NCBI GenBank assembly: GCA_017390225.1
Contig: JAFPCL010000015.1
Span: forward strand, 1 to 8,229
DNA length: 8,229 nt
Reading direction: 5' to 3'
Source: Clostridia bacterium
GTDB lineage: Bacteria > Bacillota > Clostridia > CAKSNL01 > HGM11501
The notes beneath the pieces are model-generated. The model was not told the DNA's origin, did not search any database, and worked only from the letters and a program-made list of their open reading frames with translations. Shown here piece by piece: positions 1 to 5,953 of this stretch. The translations under genes were made by a program, and so were the position numbers. The stretch's first letter is position 1; every line of letters starts with the position of its first letter.

Positions 1-975
1 GGGGTCTAAAACGACCGTGGCGCGTGCCATATAGCCGCAGTCCTCTAAAAGTGCAATCATGAAATACATGACCATAACCAAGGGCAAAAAGCTCACAACG
101 GCGCCGACACCATCGATAATCGCGCCGGACACCAAGGCTTTTAAAAATTCACTTTCCGCGCCTGCCATCCAGCCTTCCACCACGCCGCCGAAGGCTTCAA
201 TCCACCCGACGAGGATATCGGAAAGCTTCGGGCCGAGCCATGCCTGCGACACGAAGAACACCAACCACATCACTATGGCAAACAAGGGAATCCCGAGCCA
301 TTTATTTGTGATGATTGCATCAAACTTATCTTGCTTGTTCTTTTCGCTGGTCTTGACCTTTCTTTTCTCCGTGGCTTTGACAAGGCCTTTCACAAATTCA
401 AACCGCGCTCTGTCGGCGGCTTGCACGGCTTTTTTATCCGTTAAATCAATATTCTCTTGCACAAAGGGCGCTTTCTGCGCTTTGCCCATCTGTTCCACAG
501 CGGCTTGCACGACGTCTTTTAAGCCTTCTGCCGCGGTGGAAATCGTCTCAAACACGGGGCAACCCAGCTTTTGGGACAGAACCGCCGTGTCGATGGCATT
601 CTGCTTCTTTTTGTTGATATCCGTTTTATTAAGAGCCACCACCATGGGAATGCCCAGCTCTAACAATTGGGTGGTAAAAAACAAGCTGCGGCTTAAATTG
701 GTGGCATCCACGATATTGATAATGACATCGGGATTCTCATTTTTAACATAAGCGCTTGTGATGCTTTCTTCGGAGGTGAAGGGCGACATGGAGTATGCAC
801 CGGGCAAATCGACGGCAATGAGATTTTCCTCTCCGCAAAAGCTTTTCTTGATGGGATGCTCCTTTTTCTCCACGGTAACGCCCGCCCAGTTGCCGACCTT
901 TTCGTTTCTGCCGGTCAGCGCATTGAACATCGTGGTTTTACCGCTGTTCGGATTTCCTGCCAATGCAATTCTCAT
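1..975 (-). CDS. feoB: Ferrous iron transport protein B (FeoB), N-terminal 325 residues, 3' end outside window
   Basis: FeoB is the inner-membrane Fe2+ transporter with a cytoplasmic G-protein domain. The reading frame is open from the ATG at 975-973 to base 1 with no stop, so the gene continues to the left; full-length members have roughly 600-800 residues. The G domain is complete: P-loop GNPNSGKTT (residues 7-15), G2 region with VTVE (33-36), G3 DLPGAYS (56-62) and G4 NKTD (116-119). A helical spacer (about 175-225) leads to the first membrane segment (about 226-245), and the conserved FLPLVMVMYF...LEDCGYMAR stretch (297-318) follows. A GAGGAGG ribosome site lies about 8 bases upstream of the ATG. 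It lies 137 bases downstream of feoA on the same strand, with a palindromic operator candidate in the gap. The canonical NKxD G4 and the sequence after it resemble the FeoB form common in Clostridia. The identification is certain; only the C-terminal part is unseen. Confidence 0.97.
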   Translation of the reverse strand, partial: MRIALAGNPNSGKTTMFNALTGRNEKVGNWAGVTVEKKEHPIKKSFCGEENLIAVDLPGAYSMSPFTSEESITSAYVKNENPDVIINIVDATNLSRSLFFTTQLLELGIPMVVALNKTDINKKKQNAIDTAVLSQKLGCPVFETISTAAEGLKDVVQAAVEQMGKAQKAPFVQENIDLTDKKAVQAADRARFEFVKGLVKATEKRKVKTSEKNKQDKFDAIITNKWLGIPLFAIVMWLVFFVSQAWLGPKLSDILVGWIEAFGGVVEGWMAGAESEFLKALVSGAIIDGVGAVVSFLPLVMVMYFMIALLEDCGYMARATVVLDP

Positions 976-1014
976 AAAAAAAATCCTCCTCAAAAATTCA
1001 AAACTCTCGTTTTA

Positions 1015-1030
1015 GTTACCCTCCGCTAAC
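1015..1030 (-). promoter_or_regulatory. Palindromic operator candidate before feoB (box 2)
   Basis: On the minus strand GTTAGCGGAGGGTAAC is followed by TAAAAC. It differs from box 1 at only three positions over about 22 bases, has the same 4-base spacer, the same orientation and the same flank. One half has a single mismatch to the palindrome. A TTGACT that could be a -35 element lies upstream at 1065-1060 with the palindrome at a similar distance as in the feoA promoter, but no convincing -10 element is visible, so an independent feoB promoter is uncertain. Confidence 0.55.
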
Positions 1031-1067
1031 TGATTCCGCAAAAAAAATAAACGAACACAAGTCAAAC

Positions 1068-1089
1068 GGCACATCCTAAAGGCTGTGCC
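1068..1089 (-). other. Hairpin in the feoA-feoB gap
   Basis: GGCACA and TGTGCC pair as a 6-bp outer stem; inside, after one opposed mismatch, CC and GG can pair around TTTA. On the minus strand it comes 24 bases after the feoA stop. The bases right after the stem are not a T-run (a T-rich stretch only begins about 14 bases later), so a rho-independent terminator is doubtful. It may instead stabilise or process the feoA message. Confidence 0.45.
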
Positions 1090-1112
1090 CTACACACAAA
1101 TTTTTTTTAACT

Positions 1113-1328
1113 TTACGCAATCTCAATCAGCTCTGCCAGCTGATTGTCGATATGATATCTGCCGTCTTGAATGGATACCATGCAACCGCCCTTCAATCGG
1201 GAAATCACGGTGATTTTCTCGCCGCTGTAGCACCCCAAAGAGAACAGAAAGCTATCTACTTCTTCATCGCCCGTTTCCACGGAAACAACGACATATTCTT
1301 TTCCCTCTTGTGCATCCTTGAGCATCAT
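1113..1328 (-). CDS. feoA: FeoA-like SH3-fold protein, partner of FeoB
   Basis: FeoA is a small cytoplasmic protein with an SH3-like fold that is needed for FeoB-dependent Fe2+ uptake, probably by contacting the transporter. The 71-residue product has the family's usual size (about 75) and pattern: an N-terminal MLKDAQEGKEYVVVSV strand region, a central LGCYSGEKITVISR segment that corresponds to the common LGLxPGxxIxVi motif (here about residues 31-44), and a C-terminal GRYHIDNQLAELIEI strand where family members have xxxIaLrxxxAxxI. A GGAGG box lies 8 bases before the first of two adjacent ATG codons (1328 and 1325); either may be used. It is the gene immediately before feoB on the same strand and has its own promoter at 1407-1379 with a palindrome at the predicted transcript start. 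No feoC-like gene is seen between feoA and feoB. Confidence 0.9.
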   Translation of the reverse strand: MMLKDAQEGKEYVVVSVETGDEEVDSFLFSLGCYSGEKITVISRLKGGCMVSIQDGRYHIDNQLAELIEIA

Positions 1329-1353
1329 GATCGTATCCTCCGACTATGTTTTA

Positions 1354-1369
1354 GTTAGCTCCCGCTAAC
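1354..1369 (-). promoter_or_regulatory. Palindromic operator candidate at the feoA transcript start (box 1)
   Basis: A perfect inverted repeat GTTAGC-N4-GCTAAC lies just downstream of the feoA -10 element. Read on the minus strand it is GTTAGCGGGAGCTAAC and is followed by TAAAAC. The half-site GTTAG/CTAAC resembles half-sites of DtxR/IdeR-type iron regulators, but the two halves are farther apart than in the actinobacterial IdeR box, so the regulator is not assigned. It could also form a small hairpin in the leader RNA. Confidence 0.6.
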
Positions 1370-1378
1370 CTCTACACA

Positions 1379-1407
1379 ACTTTACCATCAAAGCTTGCAT
1401 TTGTCAA
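1379..1407 (-). promoter_or_regulatory. Sigma-A type promoter of feoA
   Basis: On the minus strand the sequence shows TTGACA (1407-1402, perfect -35), a 17-base spacer, and TAAAGT (1384-1379, 4 of 6 to the -10 consensus). Transcription would begin near 1372, about 44 bases before the feoA ATG. The palindrome at 1369-1354 then covers roughly +3 to +18, a position where a bound repressor would block the polymerase. Confidence 0.75.
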
Positions 1408-1449
1408 GCCTTTTTCTTTGATTTTTGGAATTTTGTCATAATAAACAAA

Positions 1450-1469
1450 CGGTTAGCCTTTGCTAACCG
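1450..1469 (-). terminator. Probable terminator of the phosphodiesterase gene, stem shares the feo palindrome (box 3)
   Basis: CGGTTAGC and GCTAACCG form a perfect 8-bp stem with a 4-base loop, 34 bases after the stop codon of the phosphodiesterase gene on the minus strand, followed by TTTGTTTATT. This fits a rho-independent terminator of moderate strength. The stem contains the same GTTAGC-N4-GCTAAC core as boxes 1 and 2, and it lies about 43 bases upstream of the feoA -35 element, so it may also or instead bind the same regulator. Confidence 0.55.
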
Positions 1470-1477
1470 CTTGTAGA

Positions 1478-1492
1478 TGTATAAATTATACA
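1478..1492. repeat. 15-bp palindrome behind the phosphodiesterase gene
   Basis: TGTATAA-A-TTATACA is a perfect 7+7 palindrome around one central base, starting 11 bases after the stop codon at 1504. It sits in an imperfect longer inverted repeat (TAGAT on one side and ATCTA on the other). Its outline TGnAT...ATnCA recalls ArgR-type boxes, but the location at a 3' end makes a regulatory role weak; it could be the first stem of a double terminator. Confidence 0.35.
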
Positions 1493-1503
1493 AATCTATT
1501 TCA

Positions 1504-4500
1504 TTATTTTTGTGGGCTTCTGCCGCCAACGGTATCGAAGGGTAGCATTTTGTAGCTATCTTCTCTCCAAACAAACAGCTTGACGGAATCGCTCTCATTG
1601 GGCAATGCAATTTCCTGCACGAAGTTCTGTACCGCACCGGGAATCAAAGTCTTCTGCGTTGTTTTCACACTTACAAGTCTGCCGTCTTTGTCATACACGC
1701 AAGCCAAAAGCTGCAACGGAATGTCTTTGTTTTCACGGCTGACGGCCGATGTGGTGATTTTTGCATTGTTTTTACCGTCTTTTTCGGTGACGGACAAGAT
1801 GCGAGTGGATTCATAACATTCCACGGTGAAGGCTTCGGAGTACAGCCAATAGGTCTGTCCCGAGCCTAAAGAAGCTCTTCTTCTGAAGCAGAAGGTACCT
1901 GTACCTTCGGAGGCTGCTGTATATAAGCCATTGCCGCCGGAGAGGGCAAGATCTCCTTCCAGGCGAACCAGCTCGCAGTCATTGACCGTGTTAGCGGTTT
2001 TATTCTGATGGACAACCTTCGTGGTTGCAGAGAAATATTCGCCCGGCTTCATCGCCGTGCCGCCCACCGAAAGAGACAGATGGGTTTCGTAGTTGGTTGC
2101 CCAGTGGGCATAGTCGGTCGTAAGACCGTTGCACCCCAAATAATAATATTGATCAAACTCACCGCGATTACGGTATGTCCAGGGCCACATGGTGAGACCT
2201 CTGTGCTTTGCCGCTTCGACAAACACGTTGTTGGGAATGCCGGCAAAGTTCTGGTTACATGTCCAGGTACCGGCTACAATCTGGCTGTATGCCTGTGCCA
2301 GATCAGCATGGGCGGCATAGTTGCCGGGCATGACCATGTTCAGATAACCGCGGGAAATGCCGGGCATCTGCTGCTCCATGCGAATCAGCTGGTCGGGATA
2401 GAAGCAGATGGTTACAACCTGATCATAAATATCAAACTCATCCATCAATGTCTTTAGTGCCGCAACCAAACCGGCCTGATTGCTCTTGATTTCAACAACC
2501 AGTACCACATCCTTGCCCTTGTACTCTTGGAACACCTGACGAAGAGAGGGAATCCGTTCACCGGGGTTGTGGCGCATAGTGTAGCCCTGTGCCTGAGCTA
2601 AGGTCATGCTCGAAACGGGACCACTACCATTGGCGGTACGGGCAATTTCATCATCGTGCATAACAACAAGCTGATTGTCCGTGGTCAGATAGATATCCAG
2701 CTCAATCATATCTGCCGCAGCATTGTATGCATCACGGAAGCTGGACAAGGTATTTTCATTCAGCGTTCCCTGGGGCATGCCGCGGTGACCGATGATATTG
2801 GCTTTTCGCACCATGGTTTTTTCCGTGTAGCTCTCCAATGCATCCAGCACGCGCAGATAATTGCTTGTGATAATACCGTTGGCACCCATATTGATCTGTG
2901 TGTGCACAGAAGCCGCGTTGTCTTCAGTAGCAGTCCACACAGTCATGAAGCGCTTTTGCAGATACATCAGGTTATCCTTGGTGGCATAGCTTTGCGGAAT
3001 TACGCAAATTTTTGCTTTCGCCGCATTGGTCGTGAGCATCACATCCGAAAGCTTGGTCACGCTATCAAATTCCACAACACCTTTCACGCCGGTGTGCTTC
3101 GTGCGCAAAGCATCAACAAGTGCGGGCTTTTTCGACCACACGAACACGTCGACCATGACACTTTCTTTAAGGAATGCGGATACGGCATCCGCCCCCTCTT
3201 CCGAATCCACATAATATGCCGGCATGGCACGTCCTTGAAGAAGCTGTGTAAACTCGGTAACGGTACCGAAGGTTGTTTTTTGATCCATAGATCGCACCAT
3301 TCCGTCTGCGCCAACATGCGCCTTCACCGTAGCGGGACGACGAGTTTCGTCAATCACGGAAGCAAGGCTTGCATCTGCCTCCCAAATGGTTGTGGGCGCA
3401 ACGATAATAGAGGTGGAGGGCTCATATACGTTCGTGGTGTAACCACCGACATATGCCGGCGGCATATCGCTTGCCTTCACGGGCGCAATCGTGACATTAT
3501 CCACAGCAACCTTTGCGCCTGCGGTGGAAATACCAAAGCTGCCGCGATAGACAGGTGCACCAATATAATCTATAATCTTTTGTCCGTTGATGTACTGCAC
3601 AATGCGGTTGCCGCATGCCATAATCTTTACATGATAGGTTTTGTCTGCCGAGATGGTCTCGCTCCACGAATTAGCGGTGGGCACGGAAAAGCCGCCGTTC
3701 CAAATGGCATATTCCACACCGTTACCGGCTGTTGCATTCTGGCGGATTGCCATTTGCATATAAGGCTTGCCGATTTCCCCTTGTCCCGTTTTTCCGTTGG
3801 ACACGGCACGGTAGATTAAAGAGCCCCAACGAGAGGCATCCTTTGCCGCCAAAATCGTGAAATCCGCTTCCAGCACAAAGTCCTGTATGCAGTCCAAAGA
3901 GGCAGGCATGAAAATCGTGGTCAAGCCTGTGGCGGATGCGTTCGGGTTGGTGGAATCAATCACCATTCTGCCGTCTATCACCCCAACGGTAGCATAAGGC
4001 TGACAATCACCCAAACGATAACCTGCTGCCCAACCGCCGGCGGGATGAGAAGAGAAGTCATCTTTAAAATAATAACCATCCTCGGTCATCGGCACCGTCA
4101 TGCTACCGGAGATTTTCACATTATCAATTCGAACCACGGCACCGGCGCAACCGATACCAAAGCCGCCTTGCGTGTAGCTTGCATCGTCCACTTCCATCAC
4201 AAGCTTGCCGTTGATATACTCTTTCACGTGCGTGCCCGTTGCTTCTATCTTCACACGATAGGTAGATGAAGCGGAAACATTCTCCGAATAAGAAGCTTTT
4301 TTGTGCACAATCCAATCTGTGCCTGGCCAAGTGGCAAATTCTATACCGTTTTCAATGGTGGCATCACGGCGAATTGCCATTTGATGATAGGTCGGATTAT
4401 CGCCTTCACTCATGCGGAAAACCAAAGACCCCCATCTGCCGCCGTTGATGGCAGAAGAAATGGTGAAATCCGCTTCAAAAACAAAATCCGTAGTATAACG

Positions 4501-4767
4501 ATAAGCCACAGGCATACGAACCAAGGTACGACCTGTGCCGGAGCCTGTGCCGTCGACGACCAGTGCGCCACCGGAAACACCTGCGGTTTTTCCACCCTCA
4601 ATCATCTGCACATACCAACCGGCAGGCATTTGCCCGTCCCCTGTGCTGTCAAAATTCTCCGTAAATACAAAGTTTTCGGTTCTTGTTGTAGCGGCTTTTG
4701 CGGGAATCCGGGGCAAAAGCACAAAACAAAAAACGAAAACCAAGCATAATGACAATATTTTTTTCAC
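1504..4767 (-). CDS. Secreted multidomain glycerophosphodiester phosphodiesterase
   Basis: The 1087-residue product should act outside the cell, cutting glycerophosphodiesters to sn-glycerol 3-phosphate plus an alcohol, or a related polymer such as teichoic acid. Residues 1-25 are a signal peptide (KK, then a hydrophobic core, ending PAKA). Two homologous lectin-like beta-sandwich domains follow (about 31-220 and 232-428), sharing RWGSL, MAIR, YING and DNV motifs. Residues about 450-648 resemble a GDPD barrel without catalytic residues and end in GANGIITSNY. The catalytic GDPD domain spans about 656-893: HRG (661-663), ENT (671-673), ELD (689-691), HDD (704-706), EIK (759-761), WPWTYR (861-866) and TTDYAHW (883-889). 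A beta-rich tail (about 894-1087) ends the protein; I see no LPxTG or membrane anchor. The start is GTG, set by AAGGAGG six bases upstream; the overlapping ATG reads ATG-TGA and an in-frame stop lies just upstream. It has its own promoter and a terminator-like hairpin. Single-domain relatives have about 250 residues. Confidence 0.9.
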   Translation of the reverse strand: MKKILSLCLVFVFCFVLLPRIPAKAATTRTENFVFTENFDSTGDGQMPAGWYVQMIEGGKTAGVSGGALVVDGTGSGTGRTLVRMPVAYRYTTDFVFEADFTISSAINGGRWGSLVFRMSEGDNPTYHQMAIRRDATIENGIEFATWPGTDWIVHKKASYSENVSASSTYRVKIEATGTHVKEYINGKLVMEVDDASYTQGGFGIGCAGAVVRIDNVKISGSMTVPMTEDGYYFKDDFSSHPAGGWAAGYRLGDCQPYATVGVIDGRMVIDSTNPNASATGLTTIFMPASLDCIQDFVLEADFTILAAKDASRWGSLIYRAVSNGKTGQGEIGKPYMQMAIRQNATAGNGVEYAIWNGGFSVPTANSWSETISADKTYHVKIMACGNRIVQYINGQKIIDYIGAPVYRGSFGISTAGAKVAVDNVTIAPVKASDMPPAYVGGYTTNVYEPSTSIIVAPTTIWEADASLASVIDETRRPATVKAHVGADGMVRSMDQKTTFGTVTEFTQLLQGRAMPAYYVDSEEGADAVSAFLKESVMVDVFVWSKKPALVDALRTKHTGVKGVVEFDSVTKLSDVMLTTNAAKAKICVIPQSYATKDNLMYLQKRFMTVWTATEDNAASVHTQINMGANGIITSNYLRVLDALESYTEKTMVRKANIIGHRGMPQGTLNENTLSSFRDAYNAAADMIELDIYLTTDNQLVVMHDDEIARTANGSGPVSSMTLAQAQGYTMRHNPGERIPSLRQVFQEYKGKDVVLVVEIKSNQAGLVAALKTLMDEFDIYDQVVTICFYPDQLIRMEQQMPGISRGYLNMVMPGNYAAHADLAQAYSQIVAGTWTCNQNFAGIPNNVFVEAAKHRGLTMWPWTYRNRGEFDQYYYLGCNGLTTDYAHWATNYETHLSLSVGGTAMKPGEYFSATTKVVHQNKTANTVNDCELVRLEGDLALSGGNGLYTAASEGTGTFCFRRRASLGSGQTYWLYSEAFTVECYESTRILSVTEKDGKNNAKITTSAVSRENKDIPLQLLACVYDKDGRLVSVKTTQKTLIPGAVQNFVQEIALPNESDSVKLFVWREDSYKMLPFDTVGGRSPQK

Positions 4768-4773
4768 ATGCTG

Positions 4774-4780
4774 CCTCCTT
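4774..4780 (-). promoter_or_regulatory. Ribosome binding site fixing a GTG start
   Basis: AAGGAGG on the minus strand lies six bases before GTG (4767-4765). The only nearby ATG (4769-4767) overlaps the GTG as ATGTG and meets a stop as its second codon. An in-frame TAA at 4785-4783 excludes an earlier start. GTG is therefore the start of the phosphodiesterase, with a full signal peptide right behind it. Confidence 0.85.
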
Positions 4781-4796
4781 AATTAAGGATTTAACC

Positions 4797-4825
4797 ATTA
4801 TAACATGGTACACAAATAAAATCAA
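4797..4825 (-). promoter_or_regulatory. Sigma-A promoter of the phosphodiesterase gene
   Basis: On the minus strand TTGATT (4825-4820), a 17-base spacer and a perfect TATAAT (4802-4797) precede the GTG start, leaving a short leader of roughly 20-25 bases. It faces away from the ABC operon promoter; the two -35 elements are about 90 bases apart across A+T-rich DNA (4826-4916) in which I see no gene and no clear operator. Confidence 0.85.
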
Positions 4826-4916
4826 CACTTTTTTACGCAAAATAGCCAAATATGCTTCTTTTTTTGCATAAAAGTATATTTATTCATATCAAAAATAATA
4901 AAAAGCCGAAAGATGC

Positions 4917-4945
4917 TTGACTTTATTCCTAAAATATGGTATAAA
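4917..4945 (+). promoter_or_regulatory. Sigma-A promoter of the amino acid ABC operon
   Basis: TTGACT (4917-4922), a 17-base spacer and TATAAA (4940-4945) form a near-consensus promoter. Transcription would start around 4952, giving a leader of about 48 bases before the binding-protein ATG at 5000. No second promoter was found inside the operon. Confidence 0.85.
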
Positions 4946-4950
4946 TGCAT

Positions 4951-4974
4951 TGCATTTTATTTCAAAAAAATGCA
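4951..4974 (+). promoter_or_regulatory. 8-bp inverted repeat at the ABC operon transcript start
   Basis: TGCATTTT (4951-4958) and AAAATGCA (4967-4974) are perfect inverted repeats around an 8-base loop, beginning at the predicted transcript start. It could be an operator of a repressor sensing the imported amino acid, or a 5' stem that protects the mRNA. The stem is A+T rich, and the region is A+T rich overall, so chance is possible. Confidence 0.4.
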
Positions 4975-4999
4975 CAAAAAAATTTGGAGGGATTTTATC

Positions 5000-5842
5000 A
5001 TGAAAAAGTTTTTATGTCTCATGCTCGCACTCAGCATGTTCGGTGTGCTGTTTGCCGGTTGCACAAAGGAAGCAACCCCCGCTACTCCCGAATCTGCCGT
5101 CACCGATGAAGCCGAAGTTGTCGATGAAGCTGTAGCTTCCGACCTTGCCTATGTAAAAGAAAAGGGCACTTTAGTTGTTGGTATCACCGACTTTGCTCCC
5201 ATGGATTATCAGGATGAAACCGGCGCTTGGATTGGCTTTGATGCCGATATGGCAAAGGCTTTTGCCGAAGATCTCGGCGTAGCTGTTGAATTCCAGGTTA
5301 TCGACTGGGACAACAAGGTTTTAGAGCTGGATAGCAAGAACATCGACGTTGTTTGGAACGGCATGACCTTAACAGACGAAGTCAAGAGCGCTATGGAATG
5401 CTCCAATGCATACTGCAATAACGCACAGGTCGTTATCGTTCCTGCCGAGGTTGCCGATCAGTACGCCGACGTTGAAAGCGTAAAGGCTCTCAACTTTGCT
5501 GTAGAAAGCGGTTCTGCAGGTCAGGCACAGGTCGAAGCTCTGGGCGCTTCCTACACGGAAGTTCTTGACCAGGCTACTGCTCTTCTGGAAGTTTCCACCG
5601 GCACTGCCGATGCCGCTGTCATCGACTCTCTGATGGCTGCTGCTATGGTTGGTGAAGGCACCAGCTACGAAAGCCTGACCTACACTGTTGCTCTCAACAG
5701 CGAAGAATACGGCGTTGGCTTCCGTAAAGGTTCCGATCTTGCCGCCGCTCTGAACGATTTCTTCGCAGCAAGCTATGCAGACGGCAGCATGGAAGCATGC
5801 GCCCAAACTTATGGTGTGCAGGCTGCTTTGATTGCTCAGTAA
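5000..5842 (+). CDS. Amino acid ABC transporter substrate-binding lipoprotein (family 3)
   Basis: This 280-residue protein captures the substrate outside the membrane and hands it to the permease encoded next. The start at 5000 is set by GGAGGG eight bases upstream; an ATG at 4913 in the same frame lies upstream of the promoter -35 and is not used. Residues 1-20 form a lipoprotein signal peptide ending FAG-C21 (F at -3 is less usual), followed by an acidic, Ala/Pro-rich linker to about 48. The periplasmic-binding fold then begins with YVKEKGTLVVGITDFAPM (51-68) and GFDADMAKAFAEDLG (79-93). The WNGMTLTDE motif (119-127) matches the ligand loop of polar amino acid binding proteins, but the next residue, usually Arg (as R75 in E. 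coli GlnH, which holds the ligand carboxylate), is Val128. ESGSAGQ (169-175) and AVIDSLMA (206-213) correspond to the second-lobe ligand loops. The exact substrate (glutamine, cystine, other) cannot be told. Confidence 0.9.
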   Translation: MKKFLCLMLALSMFGVLFAGCTKEATPATPESAVTDEAEVVDEAVASDLAYVKEKGTLVVGITDFAPMDYQDETGAWIGFDADMAKAFAEDLGVAVEFQVIDWDNKVLELDSKNIDVVWNGMTLTDEVKSAMECSNAYCNNAQVVIVPAEVADQYADVESVKALNFAVESGSAGQAQVEALGASYTEVLDQATALLEVSTGTADAAVIDSLMAAAMVGEGTSYESLTYTVALNSEEYGVGFRKGSDLAAALNDFFAASYADGSMEACAQTYGVQAALIAQ

Positions 5843-5863
5843 GTCACATAATTTTGCAACTTT

Positions 5864-5897
5864 AAAAAGCAGAGGACGAACATGTCCTCTGCTTTTT
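5864..5897 (+). terminator. Intercistronic rho-independent hairpin between binding protein and permease
   Basis: AAAAAGCAGAGGAC (5864-5877) and GTCCTCTGCTTTTT (5884-5897) pair over 14 bases with a 6-base loop, 21 bases after the binding-protein stop; the 3' arm ends in five T. It is symmetric enough to work in both directions. There is no new promoter visible before the permease, so read-through must occur; the hairpin likely lowers permease and ATPase expression or protects the binding-protein mRNA 3' end, as known for other binding-protein-dependent operons. Confidence 0.85.
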
Positions 5898-5953
5898 GGC
5901 AGTTTCAAACGATAAGCTTTTTCAATAAAACACACTCCGAAAGGTGGTTCCTC

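Noticed and set aside
59..751. A 230-codon plus-strand frame at the left edge.
   Set aside because: It is antisense to feoB, whose G-protein motifs are all intact on the other strand; the Ser/Thr-rich product has no known domain and no ribosome site.
2656..3819. A 387-codon open frame on the plus strand opposite the phosphodiesterase gene.
   Set aside because: It is antisense to a well-supported enzyme gene, lacks a ribosome site, and its product is rich in His, Cys and Ile without any recognisable domain. It is a shadow of the real gene's codon pattern.
4826..4916. A+T-rich spacer between the divergent promoters, checked for a small gene, riboswitch or operator.
   Set aside because: Only a weak TATGC/GCATA repeat (4851-4870) is visible; it is short and expected by chance in such A+T-rich DNA.
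4913..4999. A 29-codon N-terminal extension of the binding protein from ATG 4913.
   Set aside because: The ATG lies before the -35 box of the operon promoter, and the extension would bury the lipoprotein signal peptide. The ATG at 5000 has a good ribosome site.
5369..5935. A 188-codon minus-strand frame opposite the binding-protein gene.
   Set aside because: It is antisense to the binding protein and begins within the permease leader; no ribosome site or domain supports it.
5882..5953. A 24-codon N-terminal extension of the permease from ATG 5882.
   Set aside because: That ATG is in the loop of the hairpin terminator and has no ribosome site; ATG 5954 has AAGGTGG at the right distance and fits family length.
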